This document shows positions 12,026-23,100 of a DNA stretch of 64,000 nt, one piece after another. The position numbers were made by a program, and so were the translations under genes. This stretch comes from Marsupella aquatica (lineage: Eukaryota > Marchantiophyta): contig OZ316894.1 of the NCBI GenBank assembly GCA_973895155.1, forward strand, positions 21,390,001 through 21,454,000. Direction: 5' to 3'. The notes under the pieces were generated by a model. It had not been told where the DNA came from and did not search any database. It saw only the letters and a program-made list of their open reading frames with translations. Numbering within the stretch: position 1 is the stretch's first letter; every line of letters starts with the position of its first letter.

Positions 12026-14397
12026 TCGTTAGCTTCCCTTGTAACATACCTATACTGGTTTCAAGAGAATTCGTCGATACAAATAGTGGCTGTAGAGTGA
12101 ATCCCTTTGTGTCTGGATATCAACAGGCAGGGACCATTCGCTTTGCAGTTCAATTGTTTAGAGATGGATTTCGTAGGCCATATGTGATTGGAACTCTCCC
12201 AAGGTCTGGAAGTGGGCGCTGTCCAGAGCACTGTAAATTACTAGTTTGTTGAGTACGATTCTTTGGTTGTTTGCTGAGATTCGAAATCTCCAACTATGAG
12301 AGAGTACTCTCTACGGCTTTGTAGATGGTCACCACCAAGTGAAAGATACTCAGCAGGAGTACGTAGCTTTCTATGGTAAGTGCGTATGGTAAGCAGACAA
12401 ATTGTACCAGGCTTGGTGAGTTGTGTGTGTGTCATGGCATCCATTTTCTTGGTTGAAATATTCAAGTAATACCATGGTGCCTCTAAGCTTCCCAAAGAAT
12501 GTTTATCTAAGACATGAGTTGTGAAATTGGTGGCTTCTTTCCCCGACGTATCTGTGTGGTTTTGCTTAGAACTCTAAAATAGAATCGAACCCTCAAATTC
12601 GTCATGTCGTGATAGCATCGAACCCTCAACTCATTACTATCGCATCTAACATAAGCTGACTCTGCCCGTCATCATTCTGCAAAAATTGTCAACTTCTAAC
12701 TCTTCACAGGAAGAATTAACATCTTGGATACAGGACATCTAAAGCCAACGTCCACTCCAAGTCCTCCAAATCGAAACTCCAACGATGTCGGACATCTAAA
12801 CCTTCAGCTCAATGTCGATCGAGCCATGTACGTGCAATACGTGAAAGTAACACATGATTCATGAGCTACAGTAATTGTGAAAGTACCACATAATTCATGT
12901 GCTACAGGACTTGATTAATAGAGATAAACCATCAATCTCACATCAATCGATTGGTCGACCAGCTGCTTCTCAGCATCTGGAGAAAATCGGCTCGAGAAGC
13001 CCAACAAGTTTTTGAAGATATATGATTGGGACTGCAACTGTAGCTGGAGCTTGACCTCTACCGGCATCTGATCCAATGGTTCAACATTTCTGGACGGATG
13101 ATAAAAGTATCGAGCTATGGCAAGAAAATTTGTTCCATGTAACCGTTTAGACATTGATTCAAAATTCCATCATCACAATGGAAAATTCAGTCAGAGTTCA
13201 GTCACAGAATCTTGGTTATCAGATGCGTGGAAGACTGAGACATCCAGACCTGATTGGATCACAATTAACTCTGACCCCTACGAACACGAAGATTACTTCC
13301 AACTTGCTTCTATCTAAATCTAAAGGAATGTCCTCACCCGTGATGAAGATATCATTCTCTGGACTAAATCAATCTCTGGAGTGGCTGATGGAGTGGCGGA
13401 GGATCTCCGGCAACGACAACATCAATCGAACCAGGGAGTCGTGCAGGGACTGATAGATAGAAAGAACGATACTAGTAAAACCGTGAAATCCGCACTCTTA
13501 GACTACTGTAACGATAAATGGTCTTCTTTCTAGCAAAAGGAACGTCATCTCTGATGCCATCCATCTTGTCATGAACTGCTAATTATAAAGATCATGAGAT
13601 TGGAAGGAGTAGAGCAGATTGACATGACAGCGTAGGACAATTTGGAAAATTCTCACCTTTAGTATAGGCTCACCAGAATTTCTTTCTACACGGACTGAAC
13701 GTCTTGATTTTATTTGACAAACTGTCTACGGGAGGCAATACTAGCTACTGTAGCTGATCCCGGATAATCCCCGTGTTGAATGACGGAGAATTCACACCTC
13801 TTGCCAGCTAAACAAAAGGAGGACGCGCATTTATGGGAAACAAGGATTGAAGATCATCCTAATGTCATCGGGGTGAGCTGACAGCTGCATTCGCAACGAA
13901 TCTCTGATTTTGTAGCAACGAATCTCTGATTTTGTAACTCATGCCGAACCAGAGACGGAAAGGAAAAGAAAAGATAAGAGGAAAACTCCATGCTTTTCGA
14001 TCTCTAAGTTTTACACACCATCCTGCATACTAAAAAATAGGGATCGCTTGGAAAAGTATCGATCCCAAGAATTAGATTCAATGAAAGATGTAAGTTGAAG
14101 ATCGAGTAAAGATTACATCGATCAAATGAATTGCCAGGAGCTTTTATTGTACCAATAGCGCAAACAAGGTTGACGTTTTGATGTATATAAGCAGAACCAA
14201 TTCGTGTTGCAACGTTTCTGACTAGCGAATTATTTGACATGCCGTGGTCAATTGCAAACCAAATCAAAATATCGGTAGCTTAATGACATCCGAGAATTCA
14301 TTTTCGGCTGTAGATTTATCCAGACAGATGAGAAGATTTCCTACGATGTATCGACGAGGGAAAGCGCATGACGTTCAACAACACGAAAAGTGAACGC
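12026..14397. other. Intergenic region without a recognisable gene
   Basis: About 2.4 kb. Only short open frames (up to about 100 codons) with no family signature are present. Small local duplications occur: a repeat with GTGAAAGTA and CATGTGCTACAG near 12840-12906, and a 22-bp direct repeat (GCAACGAATCTCTGATTTTG) near 13894-13936. Confidence 0.5.
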
Positions 14398-15882
14398 TCA
14401 GGTCTCATCATCCGGTTTAGTGTCTTGTTTTGTGGTCTCATCATCCGGTTTAGTGTCTTTTTTTGTGGTCTTGTCATCCGATGACAGTTCAGATTCTGAT
14501 TCATCGAGCTCGCTGGCGCGGTCGTCTTTATCAGGAGCGGGAGGATTGGCTTTCCGCTCATGAAGAGCTTTGACGACGAGGTCGATGGCACTGTCCGGGT
14601 TGCTTCTCTCTTTGGTGAGAATCTCAGCAATTTCGGCAGGACTCATGAAGCTGGAGTCAATAATTTCCTGCACATCTGCGAAACGAGGGTGATCCTTGAT
14701 CTGCAGGAAGTTTCTGACCAGAATTTTGAATGCGGGATAGCGGCAATAGCCAAGGTTGATGTGCATGTCCATACGTCCCGGGCGTAGCAATGCCGGTTCC
14801 AACTTGTGGACAAAGTTCGTGGTGAAGATAAAGATGCGCTCAGATCCACATGCGGACCATAAACCGTCGGTGAAGTTGAGCAATCCGGAAAGGGTCACCT
14901 TGCTTGGCTTGTCTTCGTCATCGGTCTTACTTCTAGGATCCTTCGGTTTCTTCTCCGCAGACTTCTTCTTCTTCTTTCTTTGGCCGGAAAGGTCTAGCGA
15001 ACAGTCAATGTCTTCGATGACTATGATGGACTTGTTGGAGGTGTGAAGAAGGAGCTTGCGCAGGTCCGAATTTGTTTGGACTTCCGTGAGCTCCAGATCA
15101 TAGACGTCGTAGCGCAATCGGTTGGCCATCGCGGCGATAATCGAAGTTTTTCCTGTACCAGGAGGCCCGAAGAGCAGGTAGCCTCGTTTCCAAGCTTTGC
15201 CGACACGCCTGTAGAACTCTTCACCATGGACGAAACTGTCGAGGTCGTTCAGTAAGCTGAATTTCTGGTCTGGATCAAGAGCGACAGTGTCGAAACTGGC
15301 AGGGTGTTTGAAAGGAATACAAGTCCACCCACCACTCGTGCCGTTGCGATCAATGTTCCTGTTGGAATACAGGTTCAGATCACGATTGGCCCTTTCAAGC
15401 ACTTTAGCCTCCTCGACAATATAAGCGAAGTAGCTATCCAAGAGGAAATCCTTTTGTCGACGAGGCATTTTCACTTGAAAGGCTCGCCTCTCATCACTGT
15501 TGCTCTCCCAGTTCATCCAAAGGGGGTTCCTCCGCTCCTCCACGTTGTGTATCCATTCCACTGGCACTTTCTCGAAGTTATCACGGATGCGCTGATTTCT
15601 GGTCAGACTGAAGGTGAAGTTCTTTGCGTTCTTCGCCATTGACAAATTGGACTTGCGCGCTCGCTGTCGGGTTAGCGAGCTGAGGTAGGTCTGCACTGCG
15701 GCATACAGTTCGTTGGGAGTTGTGCCTTCGTACTGCGAAACGACGAAGTAGGTGTAAGGAGATACTAGATTCACTAACCGGTCTGCAAAGTAGTTCCAGT
15801 ACTCGCTCGGTATGAATCCTTGCATGACGGCCGCCATTGCGAGCACCGATCCTATCCAACTCATCGTCTCCGAAATCTGCAT
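14398..15882 (-). CDS. BCS1/AATP1-type AAA-ATPase
   Basis: A 494-residue intronless frame. An N-terminal hydrophobic segment (about 8-23, SWIGSVLAMAAVMQGF) is followed by the AAA-associated region of plant ASD-type ATPases (about 25-130). The AAA module has Walker A GPPGTGKTS (239-247), Walker B IIVIEDID (286-293) and ALLRPGRMD with the arginine finger. A Lys-rich insert (RKKKKKSAEKK) follows Walker B. Relatives are membrane-anchored ATPases at mitochondria or the ER, often stress- or senescence-linked, and related to the Rieske-protein translocase Bcs1; substrate here is unknown. The tail is Asp/Glu/Ser-rich and ends in two copies of an 11-residue repeat (T-K-K/Q-DTKPDDET). A second Met at residue 7 could also initiate. 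Lack of introns is common in this family. Confidence 0.92.
   Translation of the reverse strand: MQISETMSWIGSVLAMAAVMQGFIPSEYWNYFADRLVNLVSPYTYFVVSQYEGTTPNELYAAVQTYLSSLTRQRARKSNLSMAKNAKNFTFSLTRNQRIRDNFEKVPVEWIHNVEERRNPLWMNWESNSDERRAFQVKMPRRQKDFLLDSYFAYIVEEAKVLERANRDLNLYSNRNIDRNGTSGGWTCIPFKHPASFDTVALDPDQKFSLLNDLDSFVHGEEFYRRVGKAWKRGYLLFGPPGTGKTSIIAAMANRLRYDVYDLELTEVQTNSDLRKLLLHTSNKSIIVIEDIDCSLDLSGQRKKKKKSAEKKPKDPRSKTDDEDKPSKVTLSGLLNFTDGLWSACGSERIFIFTTNFVHKLEPALLRPGRMDMHINLGYCRYPAFKILVRNFLQIKDHPRFADVQEIIDSSFMSPAEIAEILTKERSNPDSAIDLVVKALHERKANPPAPDKDDRASELDESESELSSDDKTTKKDTKPDDETTKQDTKPDDET
14401..14470 (-). repeat. 33-bp coding tandem repeat in the AAA-ATPase tail
   Basis: Two adjacent copies of a 33-bp unit (GGTCTCATCATCCGGTTTAG as read on the plus strand) encode the last 22 residues. 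The unit length is a multiple of three, so copy-number change would lengthen the acidic tail without breaking the frame. Confidence 0.8.
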
Positions 15883-16074
15883 CTTGAATTGTCAGTGGGT
15901 TTCCCCGGGGGTTTCCGTTATCCAATTGGATTCCTCTATGGGTGCTCGCTGCCTGCTTGCTCGATGAAGAAAAATACAAAACGAAGGTTTCTCTCAATCC
16001 CCAAATCACCGACTCTCCTCAGTCGCGTAAGCTGTACTAGCAACTCGGACTACAGAGTTGGCTGAGTACTGACT

Positions 16075-16230
16075 GTGAAGTGACGACATGTACGTTGGGT
16101 GAAGGCCTTTTATAAGGTGTGCTTGAGAAGTGTGAGCGGGAGTGTGAGGGCATGAAATGTGAAGTGACGACAGGTCTGTTGAGTGAGGCCTTTTATAAGG
16201 TGTGCTTGAGAAGTGTGAGGGCATGAAATA
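16075..16230 (-). promoter_or_regulatory. Duplicated TATA-bearing segment upstream of the AAA-ATPase gene
   Basis: 16075-16158 and 16159-16230 are direct repeats, each starting GTGAAGTGACGAC and ending GGGCATGAAAT. Both contain CCTTTTATAAGG (16106-16117 and 16189-16200), which on the minus strand reads as a TATAAAAGG box. They lie about 220 and 305 bp before the ATG at 15882, a plausible promoter distance. No transcript evidence is available here. Confidence 0.55.
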
Positions 16231-17223
16231 CCCGTAATAACAGTGCAATTCACCGTCCATTCACCAGGAGGTTTCTTCGTTGTTACGCTGGAGAGGTACG
16301 GTCTAGTCTGACGAGCATAGTCTGACGGTCTAGTCTGAGGAGTGTAGCTCAAGGATCATAGCTTACTAGGGACGCCCACGGTCTCCGAGCACGGTCTCCC
16401 AAAATCCACATTGAAGACTTTTCTTTGATATTTGCTAGTCGTAACTGATACGATTATTAACTTGCTACAGTACCGGACTCTACCCTGTCGTAATAGTAAC
16501 GTCCCGAGGAACGTCCAAACCGACAGATATATTCTGCCCTAGCAGAAGAATGGACATAGCTAATCGTCTATGAGACTATGATGGATAGATGTCCTCTCCG
16601 TTCCCCAAGCAATAAAAAAAAAGAACGTATACGGTGAAATGCAGCTAGCTGGGACATCGATATCGCAGTAGACCCTACAGACAGCTTCCACTCTCTATAT
16701 TGAACGGTAGATTAGGATTAAGCACAATCGGTCAACAGCAGAAGGATGTAATGGTCACCGCTTGAAGGTTATTTTCAAACAGATACATTCCAGGAAACAG
16801 CACACATCGCGGGATGTTTGCTTTGAAGCAAAGGTCAAGCAAAGGTCAAGCAAGGTCTTGAGCACAAGATTCCCAAAATTTGCTCTGGTCAATTCTCCAG
16901 ACGGTCACAGCTATCTCTGTGCCACAGAGAATCAAGCAGCTAGTATTGTACGTGACTGGATCACCTTGTTGCTGTTTACGTTCGTACTACGTCGCATGAA
17001 AAATTGCAACTGCCAGGAAGCTCCATTTTAGATCAGTAACTCGTTCGAGTTGATAGTAGGTCCAATTTTCGTGCCTGTCATACTTCCAACTGCAGTTCCA
17101 CGTGTCGGGCTTAAATACTTTTAGTATGTTATCAAAGATACGGTAATTTTTTGGAAAGTACACAAAATATAGATTTCCATACATATAAAATCCATACAGC
17201 CTACAGTAGATATGGAATGCTGT
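16231..17223. other. Spacer, no gene seen
   Basis: Mixed-composition sequence with only short open frames and no recognised family. It is bounded by the promoter-like repeat on the left and a 39-bp tandem repeat on the right. Confidence 0.5.
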
Positions 17224-17301
17224 GTTGGTGTCATAGAGGTTGAAAAGATGGTCACCAGTATCGTTGGTGTCATAGAGGTTGAAAAGATGGTCACCAGTAT
17301 C
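17224..17301. repeat. 39-bp tandem repeat, two copies
   Basis: GTTGGTGTCATAGAGGTTG plus the following 20 bases is repeated without change (17224-17262, 17263-17301). Confidence 0.9.
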
Positions 17302-17388
17302 AGTCCGCCTCAGAATCCGTGTTATGACTGAATGATCAATTCATATTATCCATAAATTTTTGAAGATGCTATATGGTAAATGCATATT

Positions 17389-17693
17389 AGATTTTTGTGT
17401 CATGTATTTTCATTTCAATGTGTCTTATCAAGGGGCAGTCTTTGTATTCTATATATTTTTAATTAATTTATAGACCTTTTTAGTTTTAGGTATTTTAAAG
17501 TATTTTGAACTTATTTTAGTAATCTCATCTATAAATTTTTGAAGCTTATTTTATTTTATTCAGATTTTTGTGTCATGTATTTTCATTTCAATCTGCCTTA
17601 TCAAGGGGCAACCTTTGTATTCTATATATTTTTAATTAATTTTTTAGACCCCTTTAGTTTTAGGTATTCTAGAATGTTTTGAACTTATTTTGG
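17389..17693. repeat. AT-rich direct repeat, about 130 bp, period 173 bp
   Basis: 17389-17521 and 17562-17693 share AGATTTTTGTGTCATGTATT, CTTATCAAGGGGCA, TCTATATATTTTTAATTAAT and TTTTAGTTTTAGGTATT. The composition is much more AT-rich than the flanking genes, suggesting transposon-derived or satellite-like DNA. Confidence 0.85.
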
Positions 17694-17887
17694 CAACCCC
17701 CTTTCACAATATGTGTTTTCTTAGAGATGAAACCAAAGGTTCCACAATCACAAGTGAGAAAAATGATGGTGAAGACCATGAATGCATAGTCTCTTAAATT
17801 CTCCTCATGTTTTTCTGTCCTAGGTTTATGGTTTCTATTGAAAGGAGTGTCATTCATAAGACACCCTGAGTTAAGTGCACACATCCT

Positions 17888-18205
17888 AGCATGGTTTGAT
17901 TGTACTTTTTTTTGGTCAGTGTGCTTGTGCTTTTTTTGGCAGACACTTTACTTATATAACAGCATTTCTATTCCTCTCATATTTTATTTACTTTCAAATC
18001 ACTACAAGACAAAAAAAATAGCATCGTTTGATTGTACCTTTTCTTGGTCATTGTGTTTTTTTGGGAGACATTTTACTTATATAAGAGCATTTCTATACTC
18101 TCATATTTTATTTTCTTTCAAATCATTACAAGACAAAAAATAAAGCATGATCCAGGATGAATATGCTTTCAAATCATTAGAAGACAAAAAATAAAGCATG
18201 TTCCA
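17888..18205. repeat. Imperfect tandem repeat, about 130-bp units
   Basis: 17888-18019 and 18020-18145 share GTTTGATTGTACTTTT, TTACTTATATAA(C/G)AGCATTTCTAT and CTCATATTTTATTT, each ending in a CAAGACAAAAAA box. A third partial unit (18146-18205) repeats ATAAAGCATG(A/T)TCCAGGATGA. Confidence 0.8.
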
Positions 18206-19230
18206 GGATGAGCATGCTATAATTCACTGCGAGGAAGTGGTTTCCAATGCGAGGAAGTGGTTTCCAACACCCTGAATGGGTTTGGACTTTGGCCATTTTT
18301 TAACGGATGTTCTCGTTGTCTCCGACGTAGGACGGTGGTCGTTTACTGAGTCGTTCCCTAAAACCCACATGATATTCCCTCGTGTGAAGAAGCTCCAATA
18401 AGTTGCATAATCATCAGTAACGTCATCCTCAAGTAACAATGTGTGTGAGGCTTCACCACCACACATCCTCCATTCCGAGGCCATGACGAATGGCAACAAA
18501 ACAAGCTCAAGTCTCTCAGGAAAAATGATACTTAGCCTGCTGCATTCTCTTGCTGTCAGGAATGTCTACACAACTAGCCGCAATGTCGAGCTGGACGGCC
18601 CGATTTAAGGACATCAGCATAACACCATTTGTGAATGCTGCATGCTACTGGTTTCATCATAATTCTGAGGCTATTAATTTCTGATAGAATGCAAGGACGC
18701 CGTAACAGAAGTTTGTCTGGAAGGACAGTTGGAAAGGAGTGATAATATCGTGCTCTTCTTACCTTCCAGATGTGTTGTTGATCTGGACCTGGGAACTGCA
18801 CAGTTGGCGGGGATCCAGCTTTTCACCAATCTTTGCGCAATCTCATTTTGTCAAATAATTTCCTACGAGAGACATCATCACCTTTCTGCTGATGTGTTCT
18901 TATGTATCTTCTGATCCTGAGAAACAGCAATCTCACTCGATTTTGTCCCAATTGCCCGACTCACTCCAGCTCCACTCTCTAGACCACAGCAAGAACACTA
19001 CAATTTCTGTCTTTATACTCAGTTGTTAACTCTTCTTTGGCACTTCGATTCTTCTTAATGAATTTAACGACTGTAGTACTGAAGATTCCTAGCCGTAAGG
19101 CAACCTTTGCGAGCTGGAGATCCTGCATCTCTCTTGAAAATCATGTTGAAGCACCATACCCGAATCGTGAGTAACCAAACCTCGTCTAGCCGTCTCTAAC
19201 CAGCCCTACGATCATAATATTACTATGTAC
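18206..19230. other. Spacer with unassigned short open frames
   Basis: The longest frame is 91 codons on the minus strand (18224-18499). It has a protein-like but unrecognised sequence (MRMCGGEASHTLLLEDD-like run) and could be a gene fragment. Nothing else is supported. Confidence 0.35.
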
Positions 19231-19376
19231 AAGGCAATCTAGGAGAGGTTCGACAGAAACGGCCAGTCTCAGACGATTCAGTTTGCTTGGCAAGTAATGC
19301 GAATTTGAACAAGGCAAATCTAGGAGGAGAGCTTCGACAGAAACGGCTAGTCTCACACGATTGAGTTCGCTTGGCA
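19231..19376. repeat. Tandem duplication of about 63 bp
   Basis: 19231-19292 and 19311-19376 share AAGGCAA(A)TCTAGGAG, TTCGACAGAAACGGC and TCGCTTGGCA-type ends. The copies are separated by 18 bp. Confidence 0.8.
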
Positions 19377-20104
19377 TTGTTGATGAATGTAACAGTACTA
19401 GATTTTCGAGGCTATATCTGGTGCCGGTAGAAGATAAAATGTTGAGATCTGTTCAAACAAAGGTGCTTAACTTCACGAGTGAGTCATACGTACTTACCCT
19501 GCTCTCAAGAATCGTGATTCTCATCCAATTGCTCGCTGCGACCATCGAGGTGTGTCAAGCTTTCGGACGGGATCGAGAGAAAGATCGAACGCTCGACAAA
19601 GTTCTCGATCGAAGCACATCTCCAGCAGATGACAGCGTCGCTTTAGGGGAGTGTTCCATGAGCCCTCAAGAGGTTCGCACCCCTAAATCCCAAGAAGTGT
19701 AGATAAGTTTTTCCAGTTGTCTTTCGAATGATCCAGACTAGATCTCAGGCAAATTTGAAGGGCCGAGATATGGGAGAAAGATTTTTGAATGATCGATTCA
19801 GACGAGATCTGAGACATTATGGAGGCCAGATATGAGGCAAAGATTATGTAAAGAGAACCTTACCCCTATCCCACATCTCACGGTCAATATGGATGAGCTT
19901 CATTGGCACACCTCAAAACCTTAGCAGCATGCAAGTGCCTCCCACTTGGGCAACTGATATTAGGATGATTAATTACATAGCTTCAAGGAAACCACGCCAT
20001 TAATTTCAATGCCCAGAGCTAGTAATGACAACAAAACTCTCTTGGCTAAGGGTGAATACGAATGGGTTTCAAAGGGGAAACTCTCTTTCAAACTTTTGTA
20101 TTAG
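19377..20104. other. Downstream region of UTP21, no gene assigned
   Basis: Contains a 113-codon plus-strand open frame (19361-19702) without recognised features, probably chance. The remainder is the 3' flank of the minus-strand UTP21 gene. Confidence 0.45.
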
Positions 20105-23100
20105 CTACAGTTGCGAATTACATAAAAAAGCAACCGTGCATCGGATCTTTTGGAATGTGGAATCCAGTCTTTGCCAGGACAACCCTTGTAGATCAAGGAG
20201 CTTTTTCGACTTTTCTTGCACGCGAGAATTTCTAATAATGGTTTGCCCATGAATCTGTCAAGAACGAGGTACATTGTAAGTCTGAGATAGGCTCATTATC
20301 ATTCTGCATTCGATTCAATGCAACTCTAGTTTCTATTAAAATTTTCAGTTTCTACAAAATTGTCAAAAAAACAAAAACGAGTTTCTTTAACTCGTTTTTC
20401 AGACTTTTCACTGTAGGATGCCTAGACAGTACTTGGCAGTGACCACAACACGAAGAACTTGATCCAACATTACTGACACCAGGTTCAAGCTTACCTTGAG
20501 AAATAATTGGATTAGGGCCTGGACAAATTCAAAATCTGTATTGGCTGCCATTTGCTGTACGAAGAAATCCATGAGTCGCGCAATGTCGAGCAGTTCTTTG
20601 CTCTGAGATTCTGTATCATCATCGTCATCATCATCGACTATTTGTAGGATTCGAAATTCAGCATCCAAGGCAGAAGGTGTCATCCCCTTAACAAGGGTCA
20701 TCAGACTTGTGTCTGCGCAAAGGAGCAAAACAGCGTGAATTATAAAACACCCCACAAATACTCCAAAATTTTGAACTTGAAAGTAAACCCTCATCTCTAA
20801 CAGTCAATTCTAACAAGTGAGTGGACTTGCTCTAATTCAACAATAGTTACTATCGACGGCCAAATTGGACACACTGGAGTTGATTTAGAGCAGAGACTTA
20901 CAGTCTTCAATATTAGAACATTTACGAAGAGTGTGGATGAACTCTGACTGGAGTTCATCGCCAGCTGCCATATTGTTGATAAATCTTGAAACAGCCTTCA
21001 GTGCGGCCTTAGGGGAATTGCCATCTTTTTCAGTTTCCTCAGCGGTCGTTCCAGCTACAAAGGTAGGAACTCCTGAGACTGAAGGTAATGTGGGCAAGAA
21101 AAAAGGAGCTCTTTCTGGCTTTTTGGGTGGTTCGACTGGCTTGTTCCGAACCTGACGAAAGCCACATTTCTCAACGTTAGCATCCAAGCAATTCTCAAAC
21201 TTTGGGAACGATGAGAAGAGGACTGCTGAACTGATAAATCAAATTTTGCTCAAATTAACCAATTCTCACAAGGCGTGATCTGAAAAATTGTTTCTGAACC
21301 AAAGATGTGGCAGAAAAATCTGGAATTATTTGGATAGCCTATATTCAAATTGTTTGGAGAATGTTCTGGCATTTATGCACATGAGATTTGTCATGTTTAC
21401 GCATTATTTTCTACTGTCTTGCAGAACGCCTAGGGAGTTTCGAATTGGAACTGCCAGGTGAGCAAGTAGAGTAAAATATCGACTTCTTACTGTATATAGA
21501 TCATGTTGAACACAGGATCTAAATCAAAGCACAGTAAAAGATACGTTCGTCCAGGTCCCATGCAGTTAATAGAGTAGAACACCTTGACAATTCTCTCCCC
21601 CATCCCCTTCCCGAAAAAAACAAAAGACGAGCTCGCTACCACAAAAAAATCAGAAAGAATGGAAGGTAAAAAAATGAAGAGCAAGCACAAAAACTAATTG
21701 AAGTACCCAACAACTGGTGAATAGAGTACCTTGATAATATCGAGATTTACAAGGGCTTGCCATTGACTTTTGGGTAACATTGCAAGTGTGATCAAAGAAG
21801 GTAGTATCTGAGCAATGTCAGATGAGGATCCATCTTTTTTCGGAACAATCGTACTGGAGTTCTCACTGGCAATCCCTGCACCAGCTTCAGACGGTTCGTT
21901 CTCCAGCGCAGTTCCATCACTGGATGAAACGGTTGGCATAGAAACATGAACCACAGAGTTCCCACTCCCAGAGGGTTCTGCATCAACAGAAGAGTAGATA
22001 AGCCGGTTTGCCCTGCATAGCAGATTGTAAAAACGACTTAGTAAATCGCGAGCAAAGGTCGAAGTACTGCAAGATCACTGCCTGTTTTAGCGTTTGAGAT
22101 CGCTTTTCCAGGTTTGCAGTAAAAACTTCAACCCTAAGTTATGCGTCAAGGAGACTGATCGCCACTTCAAAGTAGAGTATTGAGTCTAGGAGATAAACAA
22201 TTTCTGGAAAGTAAAAGAGTGACTCACCATAAATATATGCCATTCCGATTAACATGTGCTGTGGCCAACATGTCCATGTTTGGGGAGAGAGTTAGTGCTG
22301 TGACAGCAGCATCCACCTGCATGGCATCTAATGGCTTTGCAGCAACAACATCCCAGACCCGTACAGTTTCATCCATGGATGACGAAATTAACCACTTTCC
22401 ATCCTCACTGAAGCACACGTCAGTGATGCGGTCGGTGTGGCCTTGGAACAGTCTAACCATTCGCACAGCCACTACATCATACAGGCGAAGGACTTTGTCC
22501 TCTGAAGCGACTGCAAGCAAGCCTACATTCCAAGAAGAGAACAGTCCATGAGTTTAAAAATTTGCCTAGTTCCCTGTGTACACATAAGCTCTCCGTTTCC
22601 TATCAAAGCACAGAATTCCAGAAAACTTCTCAGCACGATAAAAAACGTACAGAAAAGTCTAACCCAAAGGGTCTGATGGTAAAAGTGGAAGTAGAGGAGC
22701 GAACCATTGCCAGGATGATAAGCAATCTTCACTGGTGGAGAGCCCACAGAAATGGTGGACTTGAGTTCCCTCCCCTTGAAATTCCAGACCTGCATAACAA
22801 CAATTCATGTAAACATTGACAAAGTAGACTACGTTCAGAGAGCTCGACAGATCGGCTATTCTCCCGAACCACACCAATGGAAGAGAGAGATTTCATCGCT
22901 TAAAGTAATGACGTAGGGTGGAGCAAATTTTTAAAACTGTATGGTATCCAGTGTCTGGAAAAGCTGTGCAAGTCGATGTCAAACCTTGATCTTATCATCA
23001 CAACCTGCACTCAGCAGTAGTGTATTCGTAGCATCACAGGCTAGCCCAACAATTGCTCCGTCATGAGCACGCTGTTCGAGAGGAGTATCTATATATGAGC

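Noticed and set aside
19361-19702. 113-codon plus-strand open frame downstream of UTP21
   Set aside because: Not recognised and overlaps the edge of a tandem repeat; probably chance.
20408-20494. Continuation of the UTP21 frame past FLK to a stop at 20408
   Set aside because: A GTAAGC donor follows the AAG at 20495, and the conserved C-terminal end lies in the exon 20105-20254, so this is intron.
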